In this document: positions 8,743 through 18,212 of the stretch, in pieces
Layout of the letters: each line of letters begins with the position of its first letter
Position numbering within the stretch: position 1 is the first letter of the stretch
Assembly (NCBI GenBank): GCA_001485295.1
Contig: BBOA01000005.1
Coordinates: 62,001 to 126,000, forward strand
Direction of reading: 5' to 3'
Source of the DNA: Type-B symbiont of Plautia stali
GTDB taxonomy: Bacteria; Pseudomonadota; Gammaproteobacteria; Enterobacterales; Enterobacteriaceae
Length of the DNA: 64,000 nt
The notes under the pieces: model-generated
What the model saw: only the letters and a program-made list of their open reading frames with translations
The model's database searches: none
What the model was told of the DNA's origin: nothing
Position numbers and translations under genes: made by a program

Positions 8743-9582
8743 TTAAGCGCTGGCGTTATTCAACGCCAGCGACACCGCCAGCGTCTGCGCTAGGCAGAGC
8801 GAAGCGACCTGTGAACGGAACCCGTCCACCTGCGCTTCGCGCACCACAAAGCAGACGTCGCTGAAGGCGGCCAGCGGACTCACTTGGCTGTCGGTAATGG
8901 CGATCTGATGCGCGCCGCGCTTCGCCCCCATCTCCATCAGCTCCACCGCTTCGCGCGCGTAGGGCGAGTAGCTGATGGCGATCACCATATCCTTCGGATT
9001 CACTAGGCTGAGCTGCTCGGTGAACATGCCGCCCAGCCCGTCGATCAGGAAGGCACGGCGCTCTAGGTGACGCAGCGCGTACACCAGATAGGAGGCGACG
9101 CTGAACGAGCGGCGTAGGCCGATGACATAGATGTTTTCGGCATCGTTCAACAACTGTACAGCTTTATTCAGCTGGTCGGGATTGACCTGCATCGCCAGCT
9201 GCTGCAGCGCTTGGCTGTTGACCATGGTGAAGACGTTGAGAATCTCCACCGGGCTTTCCGGCGAGGTGGCGTCGTCGTCGGTAGCGGTCTGGCGAAACAG
9301 GCGCACGCGCTCGGTGTAGTTAACCGTCTCTTCCATCAGGTGCTGACGGAAAACCTGTTTCATTTCGTTGAAACCGCTAAAGCCGAAGGCGTTAGCGAAG
9401 CGAATTAAGGTCGATGGCGGCACGTCAGCCTGAGCGGCGACCGAGGCCACGGTATCGAAGGCGATGCTGTTGCTGTTATCGAGAATATAACGAGCCACCT
9501 GTTTCAGGCGCTTGCTCAGCGTTTCGTAGCGGCGACGAATATGATCCTGTAACAGGGAAAGTTGGATAGGGTTATTGGTCAT
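8743..9582 (-). CDS. iolR: RpiR-family transcriptional repressor of the iol genes
   Basis: A 279-residue regulator with an N-terminal helix-turn-helix of the RpiR type (about residues 20-80, including VASVAAQADVPPSTLIRFAN) and a C-terminal SIS sugar-phosphate-binding domain (about 125-265, including VIGLRRSFSVASYLVYALRH and ISYSPYAREAVELMEMGAK). In enteric iol clusters such a protein (IolR) represses the catabolic genes until an inositol metabolite binds. It is transcribed toward the hicAB relic and away from iolE. Its own upstream region has a GGAAAATTTCATTTG site, suggesting autoregulation. The frame is intact and of normal length. Confidence 0.88.
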   Translation of the reverse strand: MTNNPIQLSLLQDHIRRRYETLSKRLKQVARYILDNSNSIAFDTVASVAAQADVPPSTLIRFANAFGFSGFNEMKQVFRQHLMEETVNYTERVRLFRQTATDDDATSPESPVEILNVFTMVNSQALQQLAMQVNPDQLNKAVQLLNDAENIYVIGLRRSFSVASYLVYALRHLERRAFLIDGLGGMFTEQLSLVNPKDMVIAISYSPYAREAVELMEMGAKRGAHQIAITDSQVSPLAAFSDVCFVVREAQVDGFRSQVASLCLAQTLAVSLALNNASA

Positions 9583-9640
9583 TACTTCGGCCCGTTAAAA
9601 AAATATGGCTGGATAATGAGCCCTATAGTATCAGATGGAT

Positions 9641-9655
9641 GGAAAATTTCATTTG
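9641..9655. promoter_or_regulatory. candidate IolR operator upstream of iolR
   Basis: GGAAAATTTCATTTG lies 59 bp upstream of the iolR start. Almost the same word occurs twice in the iolD/iolC divergent region (13897-13910 and 14001-14015). Recurrence at iol promoters points to a shared operator; binding by IolR is inferred. Confidence 0.45.
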
Positions 9656-9804
9656 TTTGCGCCCACAGCGGGGGTTTATTTCATCGGTTTATGAATTTCC
9701 TCACATAATGCAGGGAATCAGGTAGGAATAACGCTAAAAACTAGGAGAAAAAGCGGATCTGCCTGTCCTGCGCGTAGGACAGGCAGAGTTCGCAGCAAAA
9801 GCCG

Positions 9805-10701
9805 TTACAGCCCGGCGTGTTCCCGAATGTATCTTCGTGCCTTTACCGCATATTCAAACGGGTTGGCCAGCGCCGGATCCTGCTCGGCTTCCACTACCAT
9901 CCAGCCCTTATAGCCGTAGTCGTCTAGAATCTTGAACACCGGCTTGAAGTCGATCACGCCGTCACCCGGCACGGTAAAGGTGCCTTTTTTCACGCCGTCT
10001 AGGAAGCAAAGGCGATTGTCGCGCACCTCTGCGACAATGTCGTCGCGCACATCTTTCAGATGAACGTGGAAAATGCGCTGCAGATATTTCTGCAGCACGT
10101 CGAGCATCGCCTGCTGCGAGCCTTCGGAGTAGTAGATATGGCCGGTGTCATAGAGCAGGCCGACGTTATCGTTGGTCAGCGCCATAAAGCGGTCAATCTC
10201 ATCCACAGTCTGAATGCCGGTACCCATATGATGATGCAGCGTGACGCGCATCCCTTTGGCAGCGGCGACCTCCGTCAGCTCGTTATAGCCTTCGGCTGTT
10301 AGCCGCCACTCTTCGTCGCTGAAGATCGGCTTTTGCTCCAGTACCGGCAGCGTCGTGCCCTGAATGCTTTTGCTCTGCTCGGAGCAGCCGATAACGCGTG
10401 CGCCCATCACATGCAGGAAATTCACATGGTTGACGAACTCGTCGATGGTTTTCGCCTTTTCGCCGTTGGCGAAGAAGGTGCTGAACCAGGCGTTGCAGAT
10501 CTCAATGCCGCGAGTATCGAGCATCGGCTTGAGGATCGCCGGATCGCGCGGGTATTTGATGCCCACTTCGGTGCCGTTAAAGCCCGCTAGCGCTATTTCG
10601 CTCACTGTCTGCTGAAAGGTGTTCTCTTTACCCAGCTCCGGCATGTCGTCGTTGGTCCAGCCAATTGGCGCGATGGCCAGTTTTACGTTCTCTTTGTTCA
10701 T
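9805..10701 (-). CDS. iolE: myo-inosose-2 dehydratase
   Basis: A 298-residue TIM-barrel enzyme that dehydrates 2-keto-myo-inositol to 3D-(3,5/4)-trihydroxycyclohexane-1,2-dione, step two of the pathway. Family hallmarks visible are [14 protein letters not shown] at the N-terminus, the metal-site region [32 protein letters not shown], and [10 protein letters not shown] near the end. It is the last gene of the iolD-iolG-iolE unit, starting 51 bp after iolG. The frame is intact and of expected length. No lesion is seen. Confidence 0.95.
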   Translation of the reverse strand: MNKENVKLAIAPIGWTNDDMPELGKENTFQQTVSEIALAGFNGTEVGIKYPRDPAILKPMLDTRGIEICNAWFSTFFANGEKAKTIDEFVNHVNFLHVMGARVIGCSEQSKSIQGTTLPVLEQKPIFSDEEWRLTAEGYNELTEVAAAKGMRVTLHHHMGTGIQTVDEIDRFMALTNDNVGLLYDTGHIYYSEGSQQAMLDVLQKYLQRIFHVHLKDVRDDIVAEVRDNRLCFLDGVKKGTFTVPGDGVIDFKPVFKILDDYGYKGWMVVEAEQDPALANPFEYAVKARRYIREHAGL

Positions 10702-10752
10702 CTGTTCAGTCCCGAAGGATCGGGGCGGCGGCCCGCAAGGAAAGGGAAACGT

Positions 10753-11766
10753 TTATTTTTTGTAGAAGATCGGACGCGGCGGCATTTCAACCAGTTCAAT
10801 GGCGCCGCTCTGCTGCGCCTTCAGGCAGGCGTCGGCGGCCACCGAGGCGGCAAAGCCGTCCCAAGCGGACGGGCCGGTGAGTTCGCCCGCTTTCACATCG
10901 TTGATAAAGACCTGCAGCTCGACATCATACGCTTCAACAAAACGATCTTTCCAGTCGGTCAAGATAGTGGTAGAGAGTTTGGCTTCGCTACGCAGCTGCA
11001 CCGAGGCGGGTTCCGGCAGCTTAGCAATGCCGGTTTCGCCGACGACCTCGCACTGGATGTCGTAGCCGTAAGCGCAGTTAACGAAGATTTCGACGTCAAT
11101 TCGCACCCCTTTTTGCGTTTCGAACAGTACGATTAGCGGATCTTTCAGGTGCGCGTGCGATTTCGAGGTGACGCGCGGGAAGACCACCTGCACGCTTTTA
11201 TAGTCGTCGTAGGTCAGCCAGCGCAGCACGTGCAACTCATGGATCAGCGTGTTGGTGATCGCCATATCGGTGGTATAGCTCTCCGGCACGGCTGGGTTGC
11301 GGTGCGCGCAGTGCAGCATCAGCGGCTCGCCGATGCCGCCGTCGGTGATGACTTTCTTAAGCGCGCGATAGCCCGCGTCGTAGGGACGCATAAAGCCGAC
11401 CTGCACCAGACGCTTGCCGTGCCTGATCTCAGCATCCACCACACGACGACAGCCTTCCGCGCTTAACGCCAGCGGCTTTTCGCAGAACACCGGCTTGCCT
11501 GCGGCGATGGCCGCCAGCGTAAACTCTTCATGGGTCGGATCCCAGGAGGTCACCAGAATCGCATCGACCTCTGGCGACTGGATCACCTGATAGCCGTCGG
11601 CGTAAACCTCCGCCTCGATATTCAGACGCTGCAGCGCGGCACGCGCGCCATCCACGTTGATATCTGACACTGCCACCACTTTTGCCCCCTGCAGGACATT
11701 CTTGCAGCGACGAATGTGTTCCTGACCGATTGCGCCGGCACCGATAACGCCAAGTTTCAAAGTCAT
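10753..11766 (-). CDS. iolG: myo-inositol 2-dehydrogenase
   Basis: A 337-residue Gfo/Idh/MocA oxidoreductase that oxidises myo-inositol to 2-keto-myo-inositol with NAD+, the entry step of the pathway. The N-terminal Rossmann motif [13 protein letters not shown] and the EKP signature in [12 protein letters not shown] are present. The substrate-site segment [13 protein letters not shown] is also seen. The frame stays open far upstream into iolD, but the true start is the ATG at 11766 ([11 protein letters not shown]), behind an AGGTG site; this gives the normal length. It is the middle gene of iolD-iolG-iolE, 58 bp after iolD. Intact. Confidence 0.95.
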   Translation of the reverse strand: MTLKLGVIGAGAIGQEHIRRCKNVLQGAKVVAVSDINVDGARAALQRLNIEAEVYADGYQVIQSPEVDAILVTSWDPTHEEFTLAAIAAGKPVFCEKPLALSAEGCRRVVDAEIRHGKRLVQVGFMRPYDAGYRALKKVITDGGIGEPLMLHCAHRNPAVPESYTTDMAITNTLIHELHVLRWLTYDDYKSVQVVFPRVTSKSHAHLKDPLIVLFETQKGVRIDVEIFVNCAYGYDIQCEVVGETGIAKLPEPASVQLRSEAKLSTTILTDWKDRFVEAYDVELQVFINDVKAGELTGPSAWDGFAASVAADACLKAQQSGAIELVEMPPRPIFYKK

Positions 11767-11824
11767 AATTACACCTGTGGGGTCCATATCGAGGAAGAAA
11801 GAGCCAGGCACGCTCGGCCGGAAA

Positions 11825-13765
11825 TCAGTATTTACGCGCTTGGTCGAGATGGGCGTTGAGCTTCTCCGCCACTGCTTGGGTACGTTCCGAATCTGAGACC
11901 TGCGCGACGCCGACGCGCCACCAGCTGAAATATTTGTGCACCATGGTTTTTGGCAGCACTTTGATGTCGATAAGGGTGGAGACGCTCTGCTTCTGCGCAT
12001 CTTCTAGCGCCGCCGCGAGCTGCTCCAGTGTGGTCACGCGATACGTTTTGCAGCCGTACCCCGCCGCGATGGCGGCGAAATCCACCGGCACGAAGCCGCC
12101 GTCGAGCTTGCCGCCTTCCGAGTTACGGAAGCGGAACTCGGTGCTGAAGCTGTCCATGCCGTGTTCCATCTGCAGGTTGTTGATGCAGCCGTTGGTCATA
12201 TTGTCGAACAGCACCACGTTGATCTTGGCGCGCTCCTGAATCGAGGTAACCAGCTCGGAGTGCAGCATCATAAAAGAGCCGTCCCCTAGCAGCGCGTAGA
12301 CCTCGCGGTGCGGCTGTGCTAGCTTCGCGCCCAGCGCGGCGTTAACTTCATAGCCCATACAGGAGTAGCCGTACTCAACGTGATACGCGTTGTAGTCGCG
12401 GGTACGCCAGACGCGCTGCAAATCGCCCGGCAGACTGCCCGCCGCCGCCACAATCACCGCATCCTTTGGGAGCTGCTCGTTTAGCGTGCCGAGCACACGG
12501 CTCTGGGTGAGCACCGACTGGGTCAAGCGATTGAATTCGGCGAATACCGCGTCGCGATCGATATGGTCGGCGATCTCTGGGATAAACCCGTTGCCGCTAT
12601 ATTCCACTTGGTAGACGCGCTGCGTCTCTTTCAGCAGCTTGCTCTGCGCCTGTTCAATCTGGTTGCTCCAGTCGTTGCTGTAGTGTTTGTCCACCAGTCC
12701 CGCTTCAAGCGCGACGAACGCTTCACGCGCGTCGGCCAGCAGCTGCACGCCGTCGAGCTTGTAGCTGTCGAAGTTGCTGACGTTGACGTTGAGGAAGCTG
12801 ACATCAGGATGCTGGAAAATCCATTTCGACGCGGTGGTGAAGTCGGTGTAGCGCGTGCCGACGCCAATCACCAGATCCGCCTCTCTCGCCAGCAGGTTGG
12901 CGGCCAGACAGCCGGTTTCGCCCACGCCGCCGACGTTAAGCGGATGATCGGAGACGATGGTGCCTTTGCCCGCTTGGGTTTCGGCGAAGGGGATCTGGTA
13001 GCGCTCGGCGAACTGGCGCAGCGCCTCGCCCGCTTTCGAATACTTCACGCCGCCGCCCAGCACGATCATCGGTTTGCGCTTGCGGCCGATCAGCGCCAGC
13101 GCGTCGCTAAGCTGCGCGGCGATCGGCAGGCGGCGATCGAGACGATGCACGCGTTTCTGAAAGAAGTAGTCCGGAAAGTCCCAGGCTTCGCCCTGCACAT
13201 CCTGCGGCAGCGCAATAGTCACAGCGCCGGTTTCGGCGGGATCGGTAAGCACGCGCATTGCGTTGATGCAGGCAGTCATCAGCTGTTCGGGACGGCTAAC
13301 GCGATCCCAGTATTTGCTGACGGCGCGAAAGGCGTCGTTGGTGCTGATGCTGAGATCGTGGCTCTGCTCGAGCTGCTGCAGCACCGGATCGGGCTGACGC
13401 GTGGCGAAAACGTCGCTCGGTAGCAGCAGTAAAGGAATGCGGTTCGCGGTGGCGGTGGCCGCGGCGGTTATCATGTTGGCGGCGCCCGGGCCGACCGACG
13501 AGCTGCAGGCGATAATCTGATGGCGCAGCGACTGTTTGGCGAAGCCTATCGCGGCGTGCGCCATGCCCTGTTCGTTCCGGCCCTGATAGACGACCAGAGC
13601 GCCGCTGTCCTGCTCCAGCGCCTGTCCCAGCCCCAGCACATTGCCGTGACCGAAAATGGCGAAGAGGCCTTTTACGAACTTCGTTTCCACGCCGTCAACA
13701 TCAAGATGTTGATTATCAAGGAACTTAACCAGCGCCTGCGCGGTGGTCATTCTGATTGTGGTCAT
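11825..13765 (-). CDS. iolD: 3D-(3,5/4)-trihydroxycyclohexane-1,2-dione acylhydrolase
   Basis: A 646-residue thiamine-diphosphate enzyme that opens the cyclohexanedione ring to 5-deoxy-D-glucuronate, step three of inositol breakdown. The N-terminal cofactor-activating Glu is in [11 protein letters not shown]. The C-terminal ThDP/Mg motif begins [13 protein letters not shown] and ends in FDN about 26 residues on, as expected. It heads the minus-strand iolD-iolG-iolE unit, divergent from iolC across 536 bp with candidate operators. Length matches the family (about 640), and no stop or frameshift is seen. Confidence 0.95.
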   Translation of the reverse strand: MTTIRMTTAQALVKFLDNQHLDVDGVETKFVKGLFAIFGHGNVLGLGQALEQDSGALVVYQGRNEQGMAHAAIGFAKQSLRHQIIACSSSVGPGAANMITAAATATANRIPLLLLPSDVFATRQPDPVLQQLEQSHDLSISTNDAFRAVSKYWDRVSRPEQLMTACINAMRVLTDPAETGAVTIALPQDVQGEAWDFPDYFFQKRVHRLDRRLPIAAQLSDALALIGRKRKPMIVLGGGVKYSKAGEALRQFAERYQIPFAETQAGKGTIVSDHPLNVGGVGETGCLAANLLAREADLVIGVGTRYTDFTTASKWIFQHPDVSFLNVNVSNFDSYKLDGVQLLADAREAFVALEAGLVDKHYSNDWSNQIEQAQSKLLKETQRVYQVEYSGNGFIPEIADHIDRDAVFAEFNRLTQSVLTQSRVLGTLNEQLPKDAVIVAAAGSLPGDLQRVWRTRDYNAYHVEYGYSCMGYEVNAALGAKLAQPHREVYALLGDGSFMMLHSELVTSIQERAKINVVLFDNMTNGCINNLQMEHGMDSFSTEFRFRNSEGGKLDGGFVPVDFAAIAAGYGCKTYRVTTLEQLAAALEDAQKQSVSTLIDIKVLPKTMVHKYFSWWRVGVAQVSDSERTQAVAEKLNAHLDQARKY

Positions 13766-14301
13766 AGGCTTTTCCTTTACATGCTACAACCTGACAACAG
13801 GCTAGCAACGTGGCGTATCGCGCAAGGCGACTGCAGGTAACTGAAACGTGAAGCAATTATAAACAAATATATTTTTCATAAAATATGATTACAGAAGAAA
13901 AATTTCATTTTGCGAGTGAGATCAAATTTAGCCGTGAAGCGTGGGACTGACTGCAGTAGCGTCAGCGCGAAGTGAAGCAGACGAGAAACGAGGCAAAACT
14001 GGAAAATTTCATTTTATATCAGTAACTTAATTTTTGACGGCGACGCGTGGCGGCGATCGGCATCGCATCCCCGAACCGCGGCGAAACAGGCGAGACCAAA
14101 GACGACATTTTAATGTACAGGCCGCGCAGAGTTTTACCTGGTTCACAAAATTGTGATAGATATTTCATTTATTATTGATTTTGGAATTTTTATTCCTCAT
14201 TCTCCCAACATCGCCAGTCTGGCAAGCTAAATAACCCATACGCACGCCGGGATAATGGCTCTACCCGCCGAGTCTGCTTATCACAGAAGGAAACCACAGG
14301 T
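13766..14301. promoter_or_regulatory. divergent iolD/iolC control region
   Basis: This 536-bp region has no gene. It contains two copies of GAAAA(A/T)TTTCATTT (13897-13910 and 14001-14015), a related ATATTTCATTTATT at 14158-14171, and ATTTTTCATAAAATATG near 13871-13887. Such spacing is what a dimeric repressor controlling two divergent units would use. Promoter hexamers cannot be fixed with confidence. Confidence 0.45.
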
Positions 14302-16215
14302 ATGACTACACAACAGAAGCGGCTTGATGTGATTTGTATTGGGCGCATCGCCGTAGACCTTTATGGTCAGCAAATCGGTGCACGGCTAGAAGACATGAGC
14401 ACCTTTGCCAAATATCTCGGCGGCTCCTCTGGCAACGTCGCCTACGGCACCGCCATTCAAGGGTTGAGATCGGCGATGTTGGCGCGCGTGGGCGATGAGC
14501 ATAACGGTCGCTTTCTGCGCGAAGAGCTAAACCGCGTAGGATGCAATACCGACAGACTGATTACCGATAAGCAGCGCCTGACCGGGCTGGTGATACTGGG
14601 CATTAAGGATGAAGAGACCTTTCCGCTGATTTTCTATCGCGATAACTGCGCTGATATGGGACTGGTACCGGACGATATCGACGAGGCGTTTATCACCTCA
14701 TCGCGCGCGGTCGCCGTCACCGGCACCCATCTGTCGCATCCGCATACGCGGGCCGCCGTGCTGAAAGCGCTAGATATCGCGAAGCGCAACGGCCTGCGCA
14801 CCGCGCTGGATATCGACTATCGCCCTGTGTTATGGGGTCTGACGTCGCTCGGCGACGGCGAAACGCGGTTTATCGATTCAGATCAGGTAACACGTCAGCT
14901 GCAGGAGGTGATGCACTACTTCGACCTGATTGTCGGCACGGAAGAAGAGTTTCATATCGCGGGCGGCAGTACCGATACGCTCGCGGCGCTGAAGAACGTG
15001 CGCCGGGCGACGCAGGCGACGCTGGTGTGCAAGCGCGGGCCGCTCGGCTGTGTGGTGTTCGAGGGCAAGATCCCCGACTCTTGGGATCAGACGCAGCTGC
15101 ACAGAGGCGTACGCGTCGAGGTTCTGAACGTACTCGGTGCGGGTGACGCCTTTATGTCTGGCTTGCTGCGCGGCTGGCTCAGCGACGAAGGTTGGGCGCA
15201 GGCGTGCCGTTACGCCAACGCCTGCGGCGCGCTGGTGGTATCGCGTCACGGCTGCGCTCCGGCGATGCCGACCAAAGCGGAGCTGGATGATTTCCTCAAC
15301 CGCGATAATGAGGTAAAGCGTCCCGATCTAGACGCGCGCCTTAATCATCTGCATTGCGTCACTACGCGCAAACAGCCGTGGCCAGAGCTAAACGTCTTCG
15401 CCTTTGACCATCGCAAGCAGCTCGCCGATATGGCGCGCGAGGCGGGTGTAGACGAAAGCAGGATCCCGGCGCTGAAAGTGCTGTTGCTGAAAGCGGCGGA
15501 AGAAGCGGCGCGCGCCGCCGGGCTAGAGAGCAAAAGCGGCATTTTGGCCGACACCACCTACGGGCAGAAAGCACTGAACGCCATTACCGGCAAAGGGTGG
15601 TGGATTGGGCGTCCGATTGAGCTGCCCGGCTCGCGTCCTCTGCGTCTGGAGCATGGCAATATCGGCTCGCAGCTGATTGACTGGCCGGCCGAGCACGTCG
15701 TGAAATGTCTGGTGTTCTATCATCCGCACGACAGCGCCGAGATGCGTAAAGAGCAGGATGAGCTAGTGCTTGACGTCTGGCGCGGCTGCAACAAAAGCGG
15801 CCACGAGCTGCTGCTGGAAGTGATCCTGCCGGAAAGCAATCCTGATCGCGACGAAGCCCATTATCTGACGATCCTGAATCATTTTTATCAGCTGGGCATT
15901 CAGCCCGACTGGTGGAAGCTGCCGCCGCTGTCGGCGGAGAGCTGGCAGCCGATCAGCAGCCTGATCGAGCAGCAGGACCCTTACTGTCGCGGTATTCTAC
16001 TGCTGGGCTTAGATGTGCCGGAAGAGAAGCTGAAAGCGGGTTTTGCCGCCGCCGCGCAGGTGCCTTGGGTAAAAGGCTTTGCGGTCGGACGCACTATTTT
16101 CGGCCAGCCATCGCGCCAGTGGCTGCAGGGCGAGCTGGATGATGAGGCGCTGGTGGAGAAGGTGAAGGGCAACTATCTGCGGTTGATCGACTACTGGCGC
16201 GCTGCGCGCGGTTGA
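14302..16215 (+). CDS. iolC: IolC-DUF2090 fusion: 5-dehydro-2-deoxygluconokinase with C-terminal aldolase-like domain
   Basis: A 637-residue two-domain protein. The N-terminal half (about 1-320) is a PfkB-family kinase: GGSSGNVAYGTA near residue 40, and the anion-hole/catalytic motif GAGDAF near residue 280. It phosphorylates 2-deoxy-5-keto-D-gluconate. The C-terminal half (about 345-637) is a DUF2090 domain with an aldolase-type barrel (VFAFDHRKQLADMA, LKVLLLKAAEEAA, KCLVFYHPHD, KGFAVGRTIFGQP). In fused forms it is proposed to do the IolJ step, splitting the phosphate to dihydroxyacetone phosphate and malonate semialdehyde. No separate iolJ is present, which fits that role. Intact; AAGGA ribosome-binding site. 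Confidence 0.92.
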   Translation: MTTQQKRLDVICIGRIAVDLYGQQIGARLEDMSTFAKYLGGSSGNVAYGTAIQGLRSAMLARVGDEHNGRFLREELNRVGCNTDRLITDKQRLTGLVILGIKDEETFPLIFYRDNCADMGLVPDDIDEAFITSSRAVAVTGTHLSHPHTRAAVLKALDIAKRNGLRTALDIDYRPVLWGLTSLGDGETRFIDSDQVTRQLQEVMHYFDLIVGTEEEFHIAGGSTDTLAALKNVRRATQATLVCKRGPLGCVVFEGKIPDSWDQTQLHRGVRVEVLNVLGAGDAFMSGLLRGWLSDEGWAQACRYANACGALVVSRHGCAPAMPTKAELDDFLNRDNEVKRPDLDARLNHLHCVTTRKQPWPELNVFAFDHRKQLADMAREAGVDESRIPALKVLLLKAAEEAARAAGLESKSGILADTTYGQKALNAITGKGWWIGRPIELPGSRPLRLEHGNIGSQLIDWPAEHVVKCLVFYHPHDSAEMRKEQDELVLDVWRGCNKSGHELLLEVILPESNPDRDEAHYLTILNHFYQLGIQPDWWKLPPLSAESWQPISSLIEQQDPYCRGILLLGLDVPEEKLKAGFAAAAQVPWVKGFAVGRTIFGQPSRQWLQGELDDEALVEKVKGNYLRLIDYWRAARG

Positions 16216-16220
16216 GGGTA

Positions 16221-16248
16221 AAACACGGCGGGAGATCCCGCCGTGTTT
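16221..16248 (+). terminator. hairpin terminator after iolC
   Basis: A 13-bp perfect stem (AAACACGGCGGGA and its complement) with a 2-nt centre starts 5 bp after the iolC stop and is followed by GTTTG. The A/T ends on both sides would let it act in both directions, also for dcrB on the other strand. Confidence 0.7.
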
Positions 16249-16407
16249 GTTTGGGGGCATGGCGCCAGCATGGACGGCAAGGCACGATCGCAAAGTTGCT
16301 CAAGGCCTTCCTGCTCACTCGGCCCGTGCCATCCTTGTCGCGGGATGCTTTGCTCTTCGCGCTCTGCCACCCACGTTTAAACTTTTCAGCCGCCTGTAAA
16401 AGCAGCT

Positions 16408-16962
16408 TTATTTCAGCGTGATACTCTGGACGATGCTGTCCGCATCGCTCTGCGCCTGCTGCTGGTTGTCGCCCGGCAGCGTAATCTGAAGGGTCAGCAG
16501 TTTGCCGTCGACTTTTGCTAGGATCACCGAAGACCAAGAGGTCTGGTTATTCGCGGACACCACGCTGTCCAGACGCTGTGCAGGCTGATCTCTCAGGATA
16601 ATCGCTTTGTCAGAGACCACCTGCAGCTGCGGATCACGGTTGCGCTGCTGCTGCTCCAGACGCAGCGCCAGCACATCCAGCCCTTCGCTGGTGGCGTCGC
16701 CGGCGATGACGATAATGGTGCGTGCACCGGTTTCATCGGCGTAAACGTGCATATTGATGGTCTGGTTGCCCAGCTTGCCGCTCTTGTCCGACATGCCGGC
16801 GGGCAGCGAGAAGCTCAGCTTGCCGTCCATTAGGGTAACGTTCTGCGCTGACTGGCTGGCAGTGGGGTCGTTGCTGTCAGTTGCATCATCTTTCTTCTGA
16901 TCGCAGGCCGCTAGGCCCAGCACTAGCAAACCAATACCCGCATATTTCACTAAGTTTCGCAT
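16408..16962 (-). CDS. dcrB: DcrB lipoprotein
   Basis: A 184-residue exported lipoprotein. The signal peptide ends in the lipobox LGLAAC at about residues 15-20, followed by a charged, Asp-rich linker and the DcrB (DUF1795) domain (LSFSLPAGMSDKSGKLGN, then MHVYADETGARTIIVI). In E. coli it is needed for phage C1 and C6 adsorption and contributes to lipoprotein maturation and envelope integrity. The frame is open further upstream, but MRNLVKYAGIGLLVLG is the natural signal start. The gene is intact, next to the broken yhhQ, as in E. coli order. Confidence 0.92.
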   Translation of the reverse strand: MRNLVKYAGIGLLVLGLAACDQKKDDATDSNDPTASQSAQNVTLMDGKLSFSLPAGMSDKSGKLGNQTINMHVYADETGARTIIVIAGDATSEGLDVLALRLEQQQRNRDPQLQVVSDKAIILRDQPAQRLDSVVSANNQTSWSSVILAKVDGKLLTLQITLPGDNQQQAQSDADSIVQSITLK

Positions 16963-17079
16963 CTGAATCCCTTTATTTGATTCCAGTAAGGCGTTCATAC
17001 AACTCGAATCAGGCGGCAAAAGCAACCGCCCGATTCTTAGCAGATCTTAGCGGGTCATGGCGAAATGCTCTATCGCCGG

Positions 17080-17752
17080 TTAGCCGAAATTAACTTGCGG
17101 GCTCGGCGAGCGCTCCGGTAGGCGTTTCAGCATCGGATTGAGCAGCACGCTATAGGCGGCTAGGAAGAAAAGTAGGTAGACCAGCACTTTGAAGTTGTAG
17201 TCTACCAGAGCGATCTTAACCCAGTGCGCAGCCATAAAGGGATCGGTGCTTTTACTTTTGTAAAAGGCGATAAAGAAAAAGGCGAGCGTATCGCTGATAT
17301 TACCGAGGAACATGGCGCAGCACGGTGCAATCCACCACTGCAGCAGCTGACGTAAGCAGTTAAAGACGTGCACGTCGAGGATCAGCACCAGCGCATAGGC
17401 TATAAAGCTGGCGCAGGCGATGCGTGCGACGAACAGATTGACGTTATGCAGTGCCGCTAAGCCCTGCCACTGGACCTGATAAAACAGGCTCGACACCAGA
17501 TAAGAGACAAACAGCGCTAGGATCATCACCGCGAGGATAATGCGGCGCGCCAGCGGGGCGCCGAAAATACACACCGTCAGATCGGTCGCCAGAAAGATAA
17601 ACGGGAAGCTGAACGCGCCCCAAGTGGTGTTAAAGCCGAAAACGGAAACCGGCAGCTGCACCAGATAGTTGCTGGAGATAATCCACCAGCAGGTGAAACA
17701 GGGAGAGCCAGATCAGCGCGTGCTGACGCTGACGCAAAGAAAATGCGGTCAT
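17080..17752 (-). pseudogene. yhhQ: YhhQ queuosine-precursor transporter, single frameshift
   Basis: From ATG 17752 the minus strand gives MTAFSLRQRQHALIWLSLFH then LLV. One extra base at about 17683-17687 throws the frame off. The next frame continues with IISSNYLVQLPVSVFGFNTT, then TWGAFSFPFIFLATDLTVCI and the rest of a VUT-family (YhhQ) permease to residue ~220. YhhQ imports the queuosine precursors preQ0 and preQ1. Apart from the frameshift the protein looks complete, so loss is recent; a shorter product from a downstream GTG at 17661 would lack the first helix. Confidence 0.82.
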
Positions 17753-17960
17753 TAGTATTAGTGGACCTTTTTCATATTGGGATGAGGGAACCCATTGCCG
17801 TGCAAATCAGACCTGCACGAAGATGCCTTATGTAAAAAACCGCGGCATCTTACTGCGTTGTGCTATTTGCGCAATGATTAATTTTAACGTAATCGCTCTC
17901 GTCTTGCGTCTGCAGGGAGGGGGCGCTAAAATGAGCGCCTCTGTTTAGAACGAGTGATTT

Positions 17961-18212
17961 ATGAGTGACAACTTCTCCCATGCCAACTATCAGCTGGATG
18001 CGCGAGGCCTGCGCTGCCCGGAGCCGGTAATGATGGTGCGTAAAACGGTCCGCACTATGCAGGATGGGGAAACGTTGCTGATTACCGCCGACGATCCGGC
18101 CACCACACGCGACATTCCCGGCTTCTGCCGCTTTATGGAACACCGCCTGCTAGCGCAGCAGACCGACACCCTGCCTTATCACTATCTGATCCAGAAGGGG
18201 TTCGGCGCCTGA
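17961..18212 (+). CDS. tusA: TusA sulfur-carrier protein
   Basis: An 83-residue TusA/SirA protein. It takes sulfur from IscS and passes it to TusBCD for 2-thiolation of tRNA wobble uridine. The N-terminal CPxP motif ([15 protein letters not shown], Cys about residue 19) is intact, as are the conserved [16 protein letters not shown] and HRLLAQQ segments. The gene is divergent from yhhQ, as in E. coli, and now abuts the zntA relic. Length is normal. Confidence 0.95.
   Translation: MSDNFSHANYQLDARGLRCPEPVMMVRKTVRTMQDGETLLITADDPATTRDIPGFCRFMEHRLLAQQTDTLPYHYLIQKGFGA

Noticed and set aside
11767-12000. A 78-codon N-terminal extension of iolG overlapping iolD.
   Set aside because: It is the other-frame shadow of iolD; homology starts at [11 protein letters not shown].
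12563-13423. A 286-codon plus-strand frame opposite iolD.
   Set aside because: It lies wholly antisense to an intact conserved gene, with His/Arg-rich shadow composition and no recognisable domain.
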